A stretch of 64,000 nucleotides of DNA from Delphinapterus leucas (GCF_002288925.2 NW_022098049.1:7641991-7705990); one strand, 5' to 3'. Numbered from the stretch's first letter, positions 12,751-26,039 are shown. The notes: a model not told the origin generated them from the sequence alone. Program-made: numbers and translations.

Positions 12751-13459
12751 TCTGAGTCTCTGTTTCCACAAGCTGCAACACAGACACCTGAGAATCCACG
12801 TCCTAAGGTTGATGCCAAGATTAAATTATGCAACATGTTAACTGCCCAGCCCAATACCAGACATATACCAGGTAACCAGGGCTCAGGCACCAAGGGTTCA
12901 CTAACAGGCTCTAGGAGATTCTTGGAAACAAAAAGGGAAAGAGGAAAGCATTTGTTTATGTAACAATTTATTAACAAACAAAAGAAAAGGGGGCAGTGAG
13001 AAACCAGGGATTCAAACTAAGAGACTCAGGGAACTTGGCATTTTTCCTAAGGGTTCACTGGACTGATATATGGGGAGAGACAGGAAGCTACACCATAAGG
13101 CGTAAGCGGATCCCCACGCTCAACACCTCAACTACCTCCCAACCGCCTCCGCAAGGCGCCTGTAAGGCCACATTCTGCTGGGTCAGGGCATCGTGCACTG
13201 CAGGAGGTCCACACAGCCGTGGGACAGGCAAGCCGCTGCAATGCGTCATCAGGCTTCAACACCTGTAAGGGAACAGCCTCGCCGAGACTGTCTTCCAGGA
13301 GAGTCAGCTGAAAGCAGCCTCTGGTAGGGAAGATATCAGTCCTGAGCCAGGACAATCACGATGCGGGGTAAGGAGGAGAATGTCCTGGGACCCTAAGAGG
13401 AAACAAGAAGACTTAAAGGGGCAAGAAGGATGAAGAAGGCTACGGGGGAGGATGACACC

Positions 13460-13665
13460 GGTCATGAAAAGACCGTGGGCCTCAGACACACAACCTCCAG
13501 CTTCCCCCACTGACTGCACACCTTGGTCAAGCCACCCTATTTCTCTGTGCTCAATCTTATCATCTGTAAAATGAAGTGAATACTGCTCACTTTCCAGATG
13601 CTCTGAGGATTCTGTAAGATGCCGCAGGTAAAGTACTCAGCATGGAACCCAGAATGTTGTACTGA
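13460..13665 (+). mobile_element. MIR SINE
   Basis: 'cccccactgactgcacacct', 'tcttatcatctgtaaaatga' and 'gctctgaggattctgtaaga' match MIR. Confidence 0.7.
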
Positions 13666-14844
13666 GAGTCAACCCTGACTTGAAGAAGTCTACGCTAAGC
13701 TACTGATAAAATCCCATGGGAAAAATGCTCCAGAAAGCCACTGCTTGGATTCCCTGGGGAAGGAGAGGCCCAACACATTCAGAGGCAACTCAGACTTACG
13801 GGCCTCTCTGAAACCTTCAGAGCTGGGAAAACACCAGCCCACGAAAACACTAGTGGTGGGGTTTCCAGGTTAACCCTGGAAAACCTTATGAGCCCATCAT
13901 GTAACAATTCACATGACGAAGTGACGGGGCTCACCAGGCCAGACACAACTCAGGATATCTGAAATACAACTTGGCTTCTTAAAAAACATTATGTGCCAAC
14001 TCTCAGACAGGACAAGGTGCTCTTGGCACCTTCCTCCCCTCAGGTTACTCCCCAGGCCCTGGCCCCGGTGCCCCATCAGGCCCACCCAACTTCTAGAGGA
14101 GCCCCCTCGCTCCAAAACACACACCCCCGGCAGCTACTTCTCAGCCAAGTGGTAGGTTGGAAACAGTCCAACTAGCTAATTCCCAACCACATGTCAAGGA
14201 TGTGGCAGTACTTGGGTCTACAAGAGATACTCACTGATCCAAAGGAGTTTCTCAGCTGGAGAAATGGCCTGTGGAGCTAACAGGGGAAGGGAAACCATCC
14301 AGGCAGCAAAGGAGAAAGGAGAGGAGCTACCCAGGCCGGGTGACACCCTGGCAAGGAGTCCAACGGACTCCATGTCTGTTTCCTACACGTGCCCCCTTTC
14401 CTTAGCGAGTGCGATTTCTGTATTCCTGAAGCCACGAGGCTCAGGCCCTCACAAACTTATTTCCACGGTGAGCAGGGATTGGGGCAGGGAGGCTACAGAA
14501 GGCAAAGAAGTCACCACTAAGGACTGGAGGGCTGACAGGGTGGAGCTGCCCACTTCCCCGTGACACGGAGATGGCATGGGCTCTCGGCCCTCCATCCACT
14601 CCGCTCCACAAACAGTGCAAGAACACCCACGCTAGCTCCTCTTCCCCTCCACACTCACAGTAACTTCTGGTGCACCAACACACGGGAGAGGGCAACAGCA
14701 CACCCGAAGTCCAAGCTTTCCCTCTGGAGAAACTTAAAAGTCAAGGTCTCACTCGGTGCTGTCCCTGTGTGGGCAAAAAGCTCGTTCACAGGCTGCCCAG
14801 GGCTTGGGGGGCAGGTAATGTCACACGAGCCATCCTTCTGGGGG
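13666..14844. other. Unique intronic DNA, nothing recognised
   Basis: No repeat family or exon recognised. Chance frames up to 99 codons occur on both strands. Confidence 0.5.
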
Positions 14845-15310
14845 AATCTGGCTATATGACAACCATTTCAGAAATTTATGAATATACCTGGCTTTCAACC
14901 CAATAATTCCCCTCCTAGGAATCTAGCAACACTAGGGCGGATAATGACAGATGCATTCACACATTCACTGCTCTGTTTCTGCTGAGCCTAACTATGTAAA
15001 AACACAAACTCCTCAGTCAGGGGTAACTTAAGGGAAGGAGGGAAATGCCATTAACATAATGACGTGCCTTATAAAATGTTACTGAAGACTTTTTAATGAT
15101 ATGGGGAAATGCTCACAACGCTTTAAATGAAGGTAAGCGGGATGCAGATGAATCTGAAAGGAAATCCTGAAGAGACAGGAGTGGTTATCCCTAGCTGCCA
15201 GGATTATGGATAACTTTTCAGTTTTCTTTTTTATGCCCTTCCTACTAGTTTTCTACAAAGGGAATACATTCCTTTTATGCTCAATATGAAAAAATTATTG
15301 GGAACAAAAG
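14845..15310 (+). mobile_element. Old L1 3'-end fragment
   Basis: 'caacccaataattcccctcc', 'taggaatctagcaac', 'atatggggaaatgctcacaa' and 'agtggttatccctagctgcc' fit a diverged L1M 3' end. Coding frames are destroyed. Confidence 0.6.
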
Positions 15311-16339
15311 TATGTTAAGAATAGATTGCAGGACAGGAACCATCGTTGCCATTGCACTGGCCAGAGCAGTTTCAGTGGAATAATAACGATGAAAGTCGGC
15401 TGAGGTAGATTCAAGAGAATGGAAAATGAGAAATTGGAGGGAGTGAATAGAGACAACTCTTTTAAGGAGTTTTGCTATGAAAGGGAGCAGAGAGATGAGC
15501 GATTAAAGGTACTATGGTATGTTTATATGTTCATGGGAACGATGCAGTGGAAAGGGAAGGGCTGATGATGCAAGAGAGGGGGAAGGATCACTGCAGGAGG
15601 AAGGCTCTTGAGTAGGTGAAGGAAAGGGGCTGAGATCCAGGGCTCAAGATAAAGGGACTGAGGACAGGATGAGGATGGCTCAGCCACTGTCATGGGAGAA
15701 AAAGCCATGTATATGGATTCAGACCCAGGTCAGGGGATAGAATCAGTGGCTGGAGCATAAGGAAGTGCTCTTCTGATTGCTTCTGTATGCTCAATGAAAT
15801 GAGAACAATGCCATCCGCTGACAGTGAAAAGGGGAGAGTAATGGAGGTTCGAATAGAGAGAAGAGGTAGGAAATAGTCCTCCTGAAGAGTGGAAGAACAA
15901 CATAAATAAGACAAAGAGTAGATTTTCCCTGCGGTGCTAGGACCCACCTGAGGTTCATAAATTTAAGATGTGACAGGTTGGCAAATCCGGCTGTTGTTCT
16001 CCAGCCACATTCAACTACTCGGGTGTAGTCTCAAAGTAGAGGCAAAGGTGCTTCCGGTCAGTGTTGTGGCTTTGGAAGGTGGATACAATACAAGGAGAGG
16101 GACAAGAGGGATGAGAGTGTATGGTAGGGAGACTGCACACCTGACCAGTCACGGGGTAAAAAGGGGAATGAAGCTATGAGGGGGCGAAGAGCAGCGGATG
16201 GGTCGCAGAGCAGCATCGGTGGACTGGAGGCCCTGACGTGGTCAAAGACCTGGTAGGGTCTGCAAATTAGTGGATGTGAGACGGACCAGTAGGTACTGGC
16301 GAGGCACCCAGAGAATGGGATGCTTGAAATAGTGACTTT
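15311..16339. other. Purine-rich intronic DNA, possibly old L2/L1
   Basis: G/A-rich sequence with phrases such as 'gaaagggagcagagagatga' that recall LINE 3' regions, but too diverged to assign. Confidence 0.4.
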
Positions 16340-16420
16340 GAAAGTGGTTCAGGAACACAACATTGTAAATCAACTATACTTCAATAAAACTTTTTTTTAA
16401 AAAAAAGAGTAGATTGCAGG
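16340..16420 (+). mobile_element. L1-like 3' terminus
   Basis: 'cacaacattgtaaatcaact' followed by 'atacttcaataaaac' and an A/T-rich tail is the same terminal motif as the end of the L1 at 49800-49857. A second copy of the motif ('aaagcaactataccccaa') lies just past the SINE at 16785-16825. Confidence 0.6.
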
Positions 16421-16755
16421 GTTTCCCTGGTGGCACAGTGGTTAAGAATCCACCTGCCAATGCAGGCGACATGGGTTCGAGCCCTGGCCTGGGAAGATCC
16501 CACATGCTGTGGAGCAACTAAGCCCGTGTGCTACAATTACTGAGCCTGTGCTCTAGAGCCTGCGAGCCACAACTACTGAAGCCCACACACCTAGAGCCCG
16601 TGCTCCACAACAAGATAAGCCACTGCAACGAGAAGCCCACGCACCGCAAGGAAGAGGAGACCCCGCTCGCTGCAACTAGAGGAAGCCTGCACGCAGCAAC
16701 AAAGACCCAAGGCAGCCAAAAATAAATATAAAATAAATTTATTTTTTTTAAAAAA
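16421..16755 (+). mobile_element. CHR SINE, long form
   Basis: Full-length element with head 'tttccctggtggcacagtgg', the 'ggttcgagcc' B-box region, repeated 'caactactga' blocks and tail 'gcagccaaaaataaat'. Target duplication is 'gagtagattgcag' on the left and 'gaatagattgtag' on the right. It landed beside L1-like 3'-end sequence ('gtaaatcaactatacttcaa'). Confidence 0.93.
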
Positions 16756-16959
16756 GAATAGATTGTAGCCTAACACAACACTATAAAGCAACTATACCCC
16801 AATAAAAATTAAAAAAAAAAAAGAAGAAGACTGTAGCACCTGTTAAATGACACCAGAGACACAAGCAACGCTATCCAGACTATGGGAAACTCTATGGGAC
16901 AAACAACTCTTTTCGTCCACAAATAAATTACAAAGAAAACAAAAGACGGGGTACCCACA

Positions 16960-17390
16960 GATTAAAGACATTTTACATACATGTCAAGTTGAACCTATGG
17001 ATTGCATTTGGATCCTGGTTTGAACAAATCATTAAAAAAAAAAAAGATAGCTGGGGAAATTTGAACACTGACTGAATATTTAATGTTATATTGAGAAAAT
17101 GTTCATTTTTTGATGTGATCATTATATTTATTGTGGTTCAGCGTGGCTGTTGTTTTTCAAGTCCGTATCTTTCAGAGATACACACTAAAATATGTATGGA
17201 TGAAATGAAAGAATTTCTGGAATTGCTTCAAAAATCAAGGTGGGGCGGTAGGGATAAAAACAAGAGTGGCCAAAGCAGATCACTGTGGAAGCTGGTAGGT
17301 GGAAGTTCCTACTGGTTTCTCTACTTCTGCATCTGTGAAAGTCACAAACAAACCAACAAACTAAAACAGAAACATGCCCAAAGTAACTGA
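16960..17390 (+). mobile_element. Old L1-type 3' UTR fragment
   Basis: 'ggggaaatttgaacactgac', 'tttgatgtgatcattatatt', 'gagatacacactaaaatatg' and 'tctggaattgcttcaaaaat' correspond to a widespread L1M 3'-end sequence. The exact subfamily is uncertain. Confidence 0.55.
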
Positions 17391-17399
17391 GCTACTAAG

Positions 17400-18894
17400 G
17401 AAAAAAGAGACTACAAAAGCTATTTGTGTGTGGGGGGGGGAATCCAAGAATGCAAAGCATTACAAAATAGTCCAATAATAAAATCCATGTTCTTTTTTTT
17501 AAGTCAGAACGTATTCTTTAAGTAAAAAATCACCTGACAAAACATCCCATAGATCCACCTCTTTCAGATGGTGAGCTTTCCACAGGGCAGTGGGGTGGGA
17601 CACAACACATGAGACTGGATGGCAGAACTGTCCTGGAGCTTCAGCACGCTACTTCTTCAGTCCTGTGACCTCTGACAAGTCATTTCAACTTTCTGAGCCT
17701 CCGTTTCCTCATCTGTCAAATGAGGAAACGGTAGCTTTGTTGCCTTAAAAAGTGTCGTGGATGAAATGAGACACTACGTATTCGTAAGCAGTTGTAACAG
17801 AGTACAGAAAAGTTGGAGAGTAAACCCAGAGCACAACTGCTCGTAAAATCACGATTCACTCCTTACCATTTGTAAAGGAAAATCAGAGAGATGAACTCTT
17901 TTTGAAAATACCAATTCTCTTGGTAATCCCTCTGATACCATATCACAAACTGGCTGCCCCAGACAATGCATATAAATTATCCAAATTTAAACGCCTCCCA
18001 TTCAACTTTAAGGAAACAAAGCCAGAGGGGAAAATGCTTTCTCTTCCACTGGAATATGCAGGTCTTGTTTGTGTGTTTGTTTCCACTAAGAAAGTAAACA
18101 CTAACCTGACTCTTCCTTTCCCTTGCACTTTGCAGCTAAATCACAGCAAAGTCAGGCTGGTTGGATGTGGGAAGGGTTTGGCTGCAGAGCCCCACACACC
18201 TGGGTGTGATTCCCGGCTCCATTATTTATTAGCTGGGTGATGCGAGGGTTAAAAATAACACAGACAGTTATTTCTGTACTCAGGACAGAGCTGGGACTCA
18301 AAAAGTGAGAGCTGTCACTGTTCCTGAAATTGCTAGCCCACTGAAAGACTGCAGGTTGCAGACACCAAAAATCCCAGACCAAAAAGTCAGCTGGGATCCA
18401 GGTCTGCCATGAATGTGGCAAGACCTCCAGGAAATTTAGCAATCGAGGGTTTTTTCTGCTCTATGTAATTGGTAGGCATATAACTGAAGTCCAGAGAGGT
18501 AGACAGCAGCATCTGGAAAACTTTTACCAGACCTACCCTCAACAACTATAAATCAAATGCAATTTCACTCTACCCTTCACTATTTTAGTCATATTTCTGA
18601 GTGACAGTAGGTAAAAGAAAAGGGGGCAGGGGGAGAGAGTATCCCTGGCCTCAAGGTACTTACAATCTACTAAAAGTGAATACATGTATGACCATGAATA
18701 AGTATATAATTTAGTTAATTAGCCAACTGGAGGGGAAAAAATGTGATTTCCATGACCACCCAGTGGTATTTAATATCTTGTCAGGAAGTTCTTATTCAAC
18801 TCTAACCGAAATGTCTCATGCTTCAGCTGAAGCCTAATTCCTGATTGTTCTACTTCATTAACACTCCATTCACAATATAAAGCATTTTTTCATT
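17400..18894. other. Mostly unique intronic DNA
   Basis: Apart from the MIR at 17620 and a short MIR-like piece at about 18160-18285 ('gtgtgattcccggctccatt'), nothing is recognised. Confidence 0.5.
17620..17810 (+). mobile_element. MIR SINE
   Basis: 'tgtgacctctgacaagtcat' and 'gtttcctcatctgtcaaatg' are MIR core; the 3' part is diverged. Confidence 0.78.
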
Positions 18895-19085
18895 AGGACG
18901 AGTCTGAGGTAGAAAGAGCATGGACTGGTCTGAATCCTTTCTAAGCCGAGCCTGTCATCTGTAAAACGGGCAACAGTGCCCACCCCACAGAGCTGCTGGA
19001 AGGACTGAATTAAGTGGCATGATGTGTGTAAGGCATCCAGCACAGTGCCCAGCGTAGAGAAGGTGCTTAATTGTAGCGCTGGCGG
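18895..19085 (+). mobile_element. MIR SINE
   Basis: 'agaaagagcatggactggtc', 'tcatctgtaaaacgggcaac' and 'ccagcacagtgcccagcgta' are MIR; a central block is missing. Confidence 0.75.
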
Positions 19086-20239
19086 ATTCAGAATTTGTTC
19101 AAACTCTTTTACTCAAAATGCAGAAGCCTTGGGACAGTGACCACGTTCTTTGATTTGGCACCATTTTATTTACTGGGAGGCGGTGCATTCACTTGCATTG
19201 CTATGAAAAGTATTACTACTATTAAAGCAGCAGCAGCTCCTAGGCCAGCAGTGAACGCTTATTTTGATTTGCACTTCGTGGAAATAAGGAGTATCTAATT
19301 TTATGTAAGTGTTATTAATGTGAATAAACATGACAAGGAAAAGGAAATGGGCTACATTTTAAAAGATGATTAATGAAACATGAAAGACGACTCCCCACAT
19401 TTGAAAACAGCAAAGACGCTCAAGTTTTATTTTGTGTGTAACTGGTCAGTGAAGTCACTTAAATGGAAAGAAAGCCGCGGGCCCTCGTCAGACATTTAAG
19501 CAGCTTCTGTTACTTGACACTGGGAGACAGCCAATCAAAGCAGCACATTTCCCCAGCAGAGCCCAGCTGCCCTGCTGAATCTTCCATCCGCCCTGGGTAT
19601 CTATGGGAGATTACTTCTGAGCACCATGTCATCACCATGGGTTTAAACGGCAGTGGGGTGTTTCTCCTCCACCCACAGCCTGTGTGGAATGTTGGTCTTT
19701 CTTGACCACATCAGGAAAGCTACAGTTAGGCAGCGCGGTGCCCTGACCACAGCCCTTCAAATGTCCCAAATGAATACAGAGCAGGGGGGTCACGGGGAGG
19801 CGAGACTTGCAGAGGGAAGGGCAGAGAAGCTGACACCCCCAGGGCCGCTGGGGCGAGGCACAGGGCTGCGGCTGGTCCTCCTGACAACCCTGCGAGGGAG
19901 GCACTGTCATCTCCGTGTCGCTCTCACTCCACTGAAGGATGCTGACGGCGGGACCAGAAGACCAGATCCTCATCCCATCGCCCTTGTGATCCGGGGTAGA
20001 GGGGGTGCTTCCCTACTCCCTTAGCTGTCTCTGAGGACCACCATCACGCCCAGTCCCTGCTGAAGAGGGACTCCCTCCCATCCGATAGCCCCACCAACCC
20101 ACCAAAGCTGACTGCACTAGCAGTGGTCTCCTGACCCCAGCTGGCTGACCCGACCCCCCGTCCCAGGTATCCCAGCCAGGCATACAGACTAAGCTGGTGG
20201 GGGGCACGAGAGCCAGGGCTGCCAATCTCTACCGTCTGC

Positions 20240-20402
20240 TCAAGAGAATATCCTCACTTCCTACCATTCTTGCTCCCCACGTTCCATAAAATACCCCCCC
20301 GGGAGCCCTTATAATAAACCCTCATTTTGCCTGAACTAGCTGTATTTTGTTTTCTTGGGGGGAGGCAGAGTCTGTTACTTCCAACAAAAGAGCCTAACAC
20401 AC
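20240..20402 (+). mobile_element. Probable 3' end of an ERVL-type LTR
   Basis: 'cataaaatacccc', 'cccttataataaaccctc', a T/G-rich stretch and the ending 'acaaaagagcctaacaca' resemble LTRs that carry an AATAAA poly(A) signal and end in CA. The 5' half is not recognised. The family name is uncertain. Confidence 0.4.
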
Positions 20403-21036
20403 TTGGGCTTTCTGGGTCTCAGCTTCGTCGTCTACAGAAAGCAGGAGACGGTCTCTAAAGCCTTTTCCAGCTCTGTCAAGTGTATCCCATAATAATACAG
20501 GGCACTGGGGACACGGCCGTGCTTGCCCTAGTCCCTGAGCACAGCGCTACAGAAATACAAGGTATCCAGGCTCTATTAATAACAGAAAGAGCTTGGAAGA
20601 ACTTATCTTTTTCTCCATCCAAATCACATCTGGCAGGGAAAGGGATGGTCTGGATGGACTCTGCTTTCTGTAATAGTTGCTACGTGCAATGCAATCATCT
20701 TTGGGGCTCTACCTCCCTGGGGCAAGAGGCTCTGATTTTGTTTTCCTAGCTTCTGGGTGGCTAAATTGGGTGCTGTCTTACCAAAGGCACACATATTCCA
20801 GTTCTTTTGGGAAAATTATACCATAGCCTTGGCGTCAAAATTCAGTTCTTACATAAGTGACCACAAACAGCACCATGATACAGGGCTGCTCAGAAGGGGC
20901 TCTGGGTGGGAAGAACCCACTGTGAACTCCGAGATTCTGTTAAGACCAAGCGGGGTCAAGGGCCTCCAGGTCTGACCTAACTCCTGCCCCACAAATAACG
21001 AAAATTCATCTTACTGACACTGAAAAGAAGTTATGG

Positions 21037-21315
21037 GGCTCCCCTGGTGGCACAGTGGTTAAGAATCCGCCTGCCAATACAGGGGACACGGGTTCGAGCC
21101 CTGGCCTTAGTTGCCGTGGAGCAACTAAGCGCGTGCACAACTACTGAAGCCCACGCGCCTAGACCCTAGTGCTCCGCAACTAGAGAAGCTACTGCAATGA
21201 GAAGCCCACGCACCGCAACGAAGAGTAGTCCCCACTCGCCGCAACTAGAGAAAGCCTGTGCACAGCAATGAAGACCCAATGCAGCCAAAAATTAAAAAAT
21301 AATAATAATAATAAT
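21037..21315 (+). mobile_element. CHR SINE, long form, slightly truncated internally
   Basis: Head 'ggctcccctggtggcacagt' and the usual 'gaagacccaatgcagcc' tail ending in an (AAT)n run. It lacks part of the 'gggaagatcccacatgcc' segment. Flanked by 'aaaagaagttatg' on both sides. Confidence 0.93.
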
Positions 21316-22034
21316 AAAAAGAAGTTATGAGGCACACAGAAATGCAAATTCAAGGGTAGATCCTTTTCTGTGAAGGCGCCTGCGTCCAAACCAAAATAGA
21401 ACTCCTTGTGGTCTCAGTGCTCCAAGCTGTGATCAGTAAAGCAAACAACCAGCTGCCACGCCCGGGTCCCAGTCAGGGCCAGCACATAAACGCTTTCCCC
21501 AGCACCTCCCCACAAACCACCAAAACCAAATACCCGCATTTATTAGTTAACAGAGAACGCGGCTCATTAACACAAAGCCCCAGCAAAAACCAAAAGGGGC
21601 AGCACTGCCCCAGCTTTGACGCACCAATGGAGGGGATGCGGCAGAAGGAGGTCAGGGGGAAGGAAACAAAGAGTCAGCAGTGACACCAGGAAGCATGGAC
21701 AGCAAGGCTGCGCCGGCAGAGCCCATCAGACCGGCCTGGGTCCGAGGGGGCAGCTCTGGCCACTGCTTCCCTTACTTCACAGCAGTACCGCCAAGGGCTG
21801 AGTATAGAGTAAAACAGAGTTGACAGTCTATTTCAGATCAAGTTGGCTTTGACCGTGACCGCCCCCGTGGTCAATGTGTTTAGTGCTGCCCTAGTCCTCC
21901 CTCTAGTCCCATCTGCGCCTCCACCCTCCAGCTCCTCCCAGGCACACAGCTGGCTCTGTCACTGACCTCATCACGCATCCGTCCAAAATGACTCTACCGA
22001 GTCTCATCCTCTCGGTCACACATTCAAGGGTCCA

Positions 22035-22240
22035 ACCCAATTAATAATAAACAGCAACAAGAGTGACGGTAAGACCAATCATTTAGAGAGCACCAACCAT
22101 GCCGGGCACGGCTCCATGCACTTCACGTACACTGACTCACTAAGAGGCAGGTACTATCCCCATGAGGGCACTAAGACACCTGAAGGTTCAGTGACTTGCC
22201 TGACACACACTAGAAGATAACAGGGCTGCAATTAACCTCG
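22035..22240 (-). mobile_element. MIR SINE, minus strand
   Basis: 'gcaccaaccatgccgggcac', 'gaggcaggtactatccccat' and 'gttcagtgacttgcctgaca' are reversed MIR. Confidence 0.7.
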
Positions 22241-22424
22241 GCAAGGGAACTTTGTCCTCCTCGACCCAAATGTCGCCGCTGGTCCACAGTGGAAAGAGCT
22301 CTGCCCGGCTCCCCATCAAGGAATGCCTTTCACCTCCTCCCTCCCCGCGCCACGGGAGGAAGCCTGACCAATGAGACAGGTCAGGCCTTGGCGTTCACAG
22401 GGCCACATTTTCCCAGTAATGCAG

Positions 22425-22560
22425 CCACCTGATGAGTGCTGCACTTGCATTATCTCCTTTAATACTCAAAACAATGCCATTTATTCATCGAATGAGGAAA
22501 CCGAGGCTTAGCTGCAAAGTGATCCCCATCCGGCTCCCATCACTTACTCGCGTTTAAATA
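22425..22560 (-). mobile_element. MIR fragment, minus strand
   Basis: 'gcattatctcctttaatact' and 'aatgaggaaaccgaggctta' are reversed MIR core. Confidence 0.65.
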
Positions 22561-22964
22561 ATACATGTGGGAATGGCTGAGGCCAAGGTCTGCCTCTAGT
22601 CCCCAAATGACTAGGTTACATAAATGGAAACCACCTCCCTGAGGCTCCCTTGACTCCCAGACGTAAAGACAAAGGTCTGGGTAACGTCTGAACATCCAAC
22701 ACCACAAATGCTTCTAATGAAAGCCTCCCAGCCCCACATCAGGGACGGCTGCTGCGGCTTCGCACAGCAGGTCATGTGAGAGCAGGACTTACCAGCAGAG
22801 CGGCTGGCAAGATCAGGTTCCCAAGTTCAGGTTCATTCACCACTCCTTCTACCTGGAAGCAAGTTCTAGGGAACGACACTGGAAAAGGCATCATCACAAG
22901 AGCCACAGGGTCCCGCCCATCCCCCCCCACCCCCCCGCCCCATGTACAACCAGCCTCCATAGCC

Positions 22965-23095
22965 CTTTGGGAGAGCAGAGTGCAAAGAGCCTGGGCTAGG
23001 AGTCAGGAGACTGGAATTCAAATCCCTGCCTAATTTCCTTGCCATCTTTAGGTCTCCGTTTCCACCTGTGAAAGCAACGTTACTAAACTCGATCT
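22965..23095 (+). mobile_element. MIR fragment
   Basis: 'agcctgggctaggagtcagg', 'gactggaattcaaatccctg' and 'ggtctccgtttccacctgtg' are the 5' half of MIR. Confidence 0.65.
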
Positions 23096-23964
23096 GTGCA
23101 GGTCCTTTTCCTTCATGAGCTTTCTCCCACCGGAATACAAAACTCGAAGCTGCTTCTAGCAAAACCAAAAACAAGAATGAGAGAACATTTTGCTTCCCAA
23201 TGTTAGGAATCTATAACTGGCAATCCAAGTATCTGACCAGCAGGAGATAATCAGCGCTCCACCACCAAGCGGATGTATTTCAGCCAAAATCCAAGACAAC
23301 TGGCAGGAGAAATATGCTGACCCACGCTATGAGAGGTGTCTATTAATTTTCCTGGGCTACTGCCAGTGGCTGCTGGACCCACATGGCAACTTCCGTGGGC
23401 CCCTCAGAGACCAGGCTCCTAGGCTGGCAAGCACCAGACTAGATTTTCTCCGAGGCCCCTTCAGCTCTGATGTCCAGAGTTCCCAGCACCCAGCCCAAAG
23501 GCAGGGCTGTGATGGGCAGGAAGCCCGAAGGCAGCCAGCCGGGAGAGCCCTGCAGCACTCCAACCCAGAGTCTCGGTTCTTCAGCCAGGGCTGCAGGCAG
23601 CTCACAGGCAAAGACAGGTTAGTCAACAGTCCCAGACCAAGTATGCCAGGGTGGAGCTGGAAGCCACAGGGCCTTTTCCACTTCTGTCGAGCCCAGGGAG
23701 GACCGCTGGCAGTGCTGTCTCTGACTACAAAAGACAGAGATTTCAAGAGAGGTCCAACAAGAGGTCTCTTAAGAAGAGAGAAAAACAACTTTCCCTTCTT
23801 CTTCTTCTCTACCCCAAACTATCTTTGTCTCTCTCTCTCTGTCTCTGGCACTAGAAATCAAGTGGAGATAAGAAAAATAATCAGTAGACATCTGCAAGAC
23901 AAAAAACAAACAAACAAAAAAAACTAGCAGACAGGAAGCACAAAAGAGTGAACTAGAGATGAAA

Positions 23965-24090
23965 CAGAAAGGCTTTCAGATCCAGAGATCCTGCACTCAG
24001 AGCATTCAATACTGTGTGACCTTGGGGAACACATTTTACCTCTCTGAGCCTTGGTTTATTCATATGTAAAAGAATGATAAGAATGCTATC
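23965..24090 (+). mobile_element. MIR fragment
   Basis: 'actgtgtgaccttggggaac' and 'acctctctgagccttggttt' are MIR core. Confidence 0.7.
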
Positions 24091-24844
24091 AGACAGGGAT
24101 TTTATTAGATGGTAGAAGTGGACAATGGTTTTTAAACCCTAAAGATGTATATAAAAGGCAAACAGCATTAGCTTGGACTAGCCGGCTAACAGGTTTGAGC
24201 CTCATTTTAGAAAGAGGATGAGTTCTGGTACATAAAGGAAGTGTCCTTCTCTCCTTGCTTCTATAGGCAAATGTATCCTTCACTCACTGGCCTTTGCTGG
24301 TTATGTCCAGAGAAAACTCACCCTAAGTACCTCGGGACTGAGGGTTGAGCCACAGAGCCCAGAATTTTGCATGGGACAGTGGCATGGGGAAGACCTGTTC
24401 ACCTTTTGTTGTTTTATCTTCAAGAGTTCAGGGACAAAGTAAGCACATATTCTTAACCTTAAGCAATGCAAAGGACCAACTTTGATATTATCTAAACCCT
24501 TCCTGAGACTTGTTTTTTTTAAGACTACAACCAAGTTTAGCAGCCACTATATAAAGGAGCACTTCCTATTAAGTTTGCCAGCTTTTAAAATTTAAGAGAA
24601 GCAATGCAATTGCATTCTAGAACACTGGGAGCTGATGAACAAGGTCAGACTCCAAGCCCTGGCCATACAGGTCCTACATGTGAGATTCCCTAGAACAACA
24701 CTTGAGCGCTTAAAAGCATTTATCTAAGATTGATGACCTCTAGTCATCAGCATGGAAGAAGATGCCCCAAAGAACATGGATAAAAATGAAAACTTACATG
24801 GGGTGGGAGGAAACACATACAGATGAAGTCTGACTGGCATGCAT
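24091..24844. other. Unique intronic DNA, nothing recognised
   Basis: AT-rich, with no recognised element. Confidence 0.5.
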
Positions 24845-25025
24845 GGGAACACTATAGATATGGGATTAATTCCCAAATCCACTACTTACCGTTTGTGTGA
24901 TGTTGGGCAAAAGGCTTAACTCTCATAAGATGAGGTCAATGATAACAGTAGGGTAAGCGTCAGCATGAAATAATAGTGCATGGGGCTGGCACACAGTAAG
25001 AGCACTAACAGCTGGTAACTACTGT
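24845..25025 (+). mobile_element. MIR fragment
   Basis: 'attcccaaatccactactta', 'tgtgatgttgggcaaaaggc' and 'ctggcacacagtaagagcac' fit MIR. Confidence 0.65.
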
Positions 25026-25710
25026 TATTTTGGAACAGGCCTTGATAAGGAACCTCCATTCCACACTTTCATTCATTTCTTCATTTAGCCAAACATTTCT
25101 ATGCCTTCAGAAAGGACTGAACACCTCATCTGCCCATGCTAACACAAGCCAGCCTCTGATGCAAGACCCACACTTGACTGAAAACCCCCTTAACAAAACT
25201 TTTAGACTGTTGAGGGCAGGGCTGTTCATCTTAGCATGCCCAGGGTCCAGCACACTTCAGGCCACGTGTATGGACAATCTGTATATTGACTGGACGAGTG
25301 ATTCAGCTTGTGTCACAGGATAATGCCCTATGTTATTTTCCCCCACCTACGAGCTGCCCCTTTCTACCTTGTTAAGAGTGATGGCCCCACTGAGCTCTCT
25401 CTCCAAGACCATCAGATTCTCCATAACCTAATCCAGGTAGCACCGCCCCCCATGCCTCCACTAGGCTGTACACAGCAAGCGCTCCCCCAAAATATGCTGA
25501 GTGAATGCTGTTCCTGGATGATGCCAAGTAAGTTCCCACATTTGAATCTGAAAAACCACACGCAAATCTGTGAAAGCACAGCGGAGAAAAATTAGTGCAT
25601 TTAAGGATTACCTGGAAGAACTCCCTGGAACGTGAACATGAAGAAAAACCAAGCCACCTAGGAACTTAGGTACCTCTGTTTCATGAGACCAAAATGAGAA
25701 GGGACAATAA
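25026..25710. other. Intronic DNA with possible L2 traces
   Basis: 'tttagactgttgagggcagg' and 'cagggtccagcacac' near 25200-25260 look like L2 3' sequence; the rest is unassigned. Confidence 0.4.
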
Positions 25711-25728
25711 AAGTGAAGCCTCCTTGGG

Positions 25729-25951
25729 GCTTCCCTGGTGGCACAGTGGTTAAGAATCCGCCTGCCAATGCAGGAGACACGGGTTCAAGCCCTGGTCCGG
25801 GAAGATCCCACATGCCGCGGAGCAGCTAAGCCCATACGCCACAACTACTGAGCCTGCGCTCTAGAGCCCGCGAGCCACAACTAGAGAAAGCCCGTGCGCA
25901 GCAACAAAGACCCAACACAGCCTAATATATAAACTTATTAAAAAAAAAAAA
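25729..25951 (+). mobile_element. CHR SINE, long form with internal deletion
   Basis: Typical head and tail, but the middle 'ctgaagcccgcgcgcctaga' to 'gaagagtagcc' blocks are missing, giving about 223 bp. Perfect 14-bp target duplication 'aagtgaagcctcct' at 25711-25724 and 25952-25965. Confidence 0.95.
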
Positions 25952-26039
25952 AAGTGAAGCCTCCTATGTTCCCTACAAAACCGCTGGAATATGTCTTTGT
26001 AGACATTTAGAACGTCTACTTTTTGTCTTAACTGTTTAG

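Larger units (their letters stand above)
19086..22034. other. Unique intronic DNA around an LTR end and a SINE
   Basis: Outside 20240-20402 and 21037-21315 no feature is supported. The frames at 19463-20024 overlap in both directions and lack domain signatures. Confidence 0.5.
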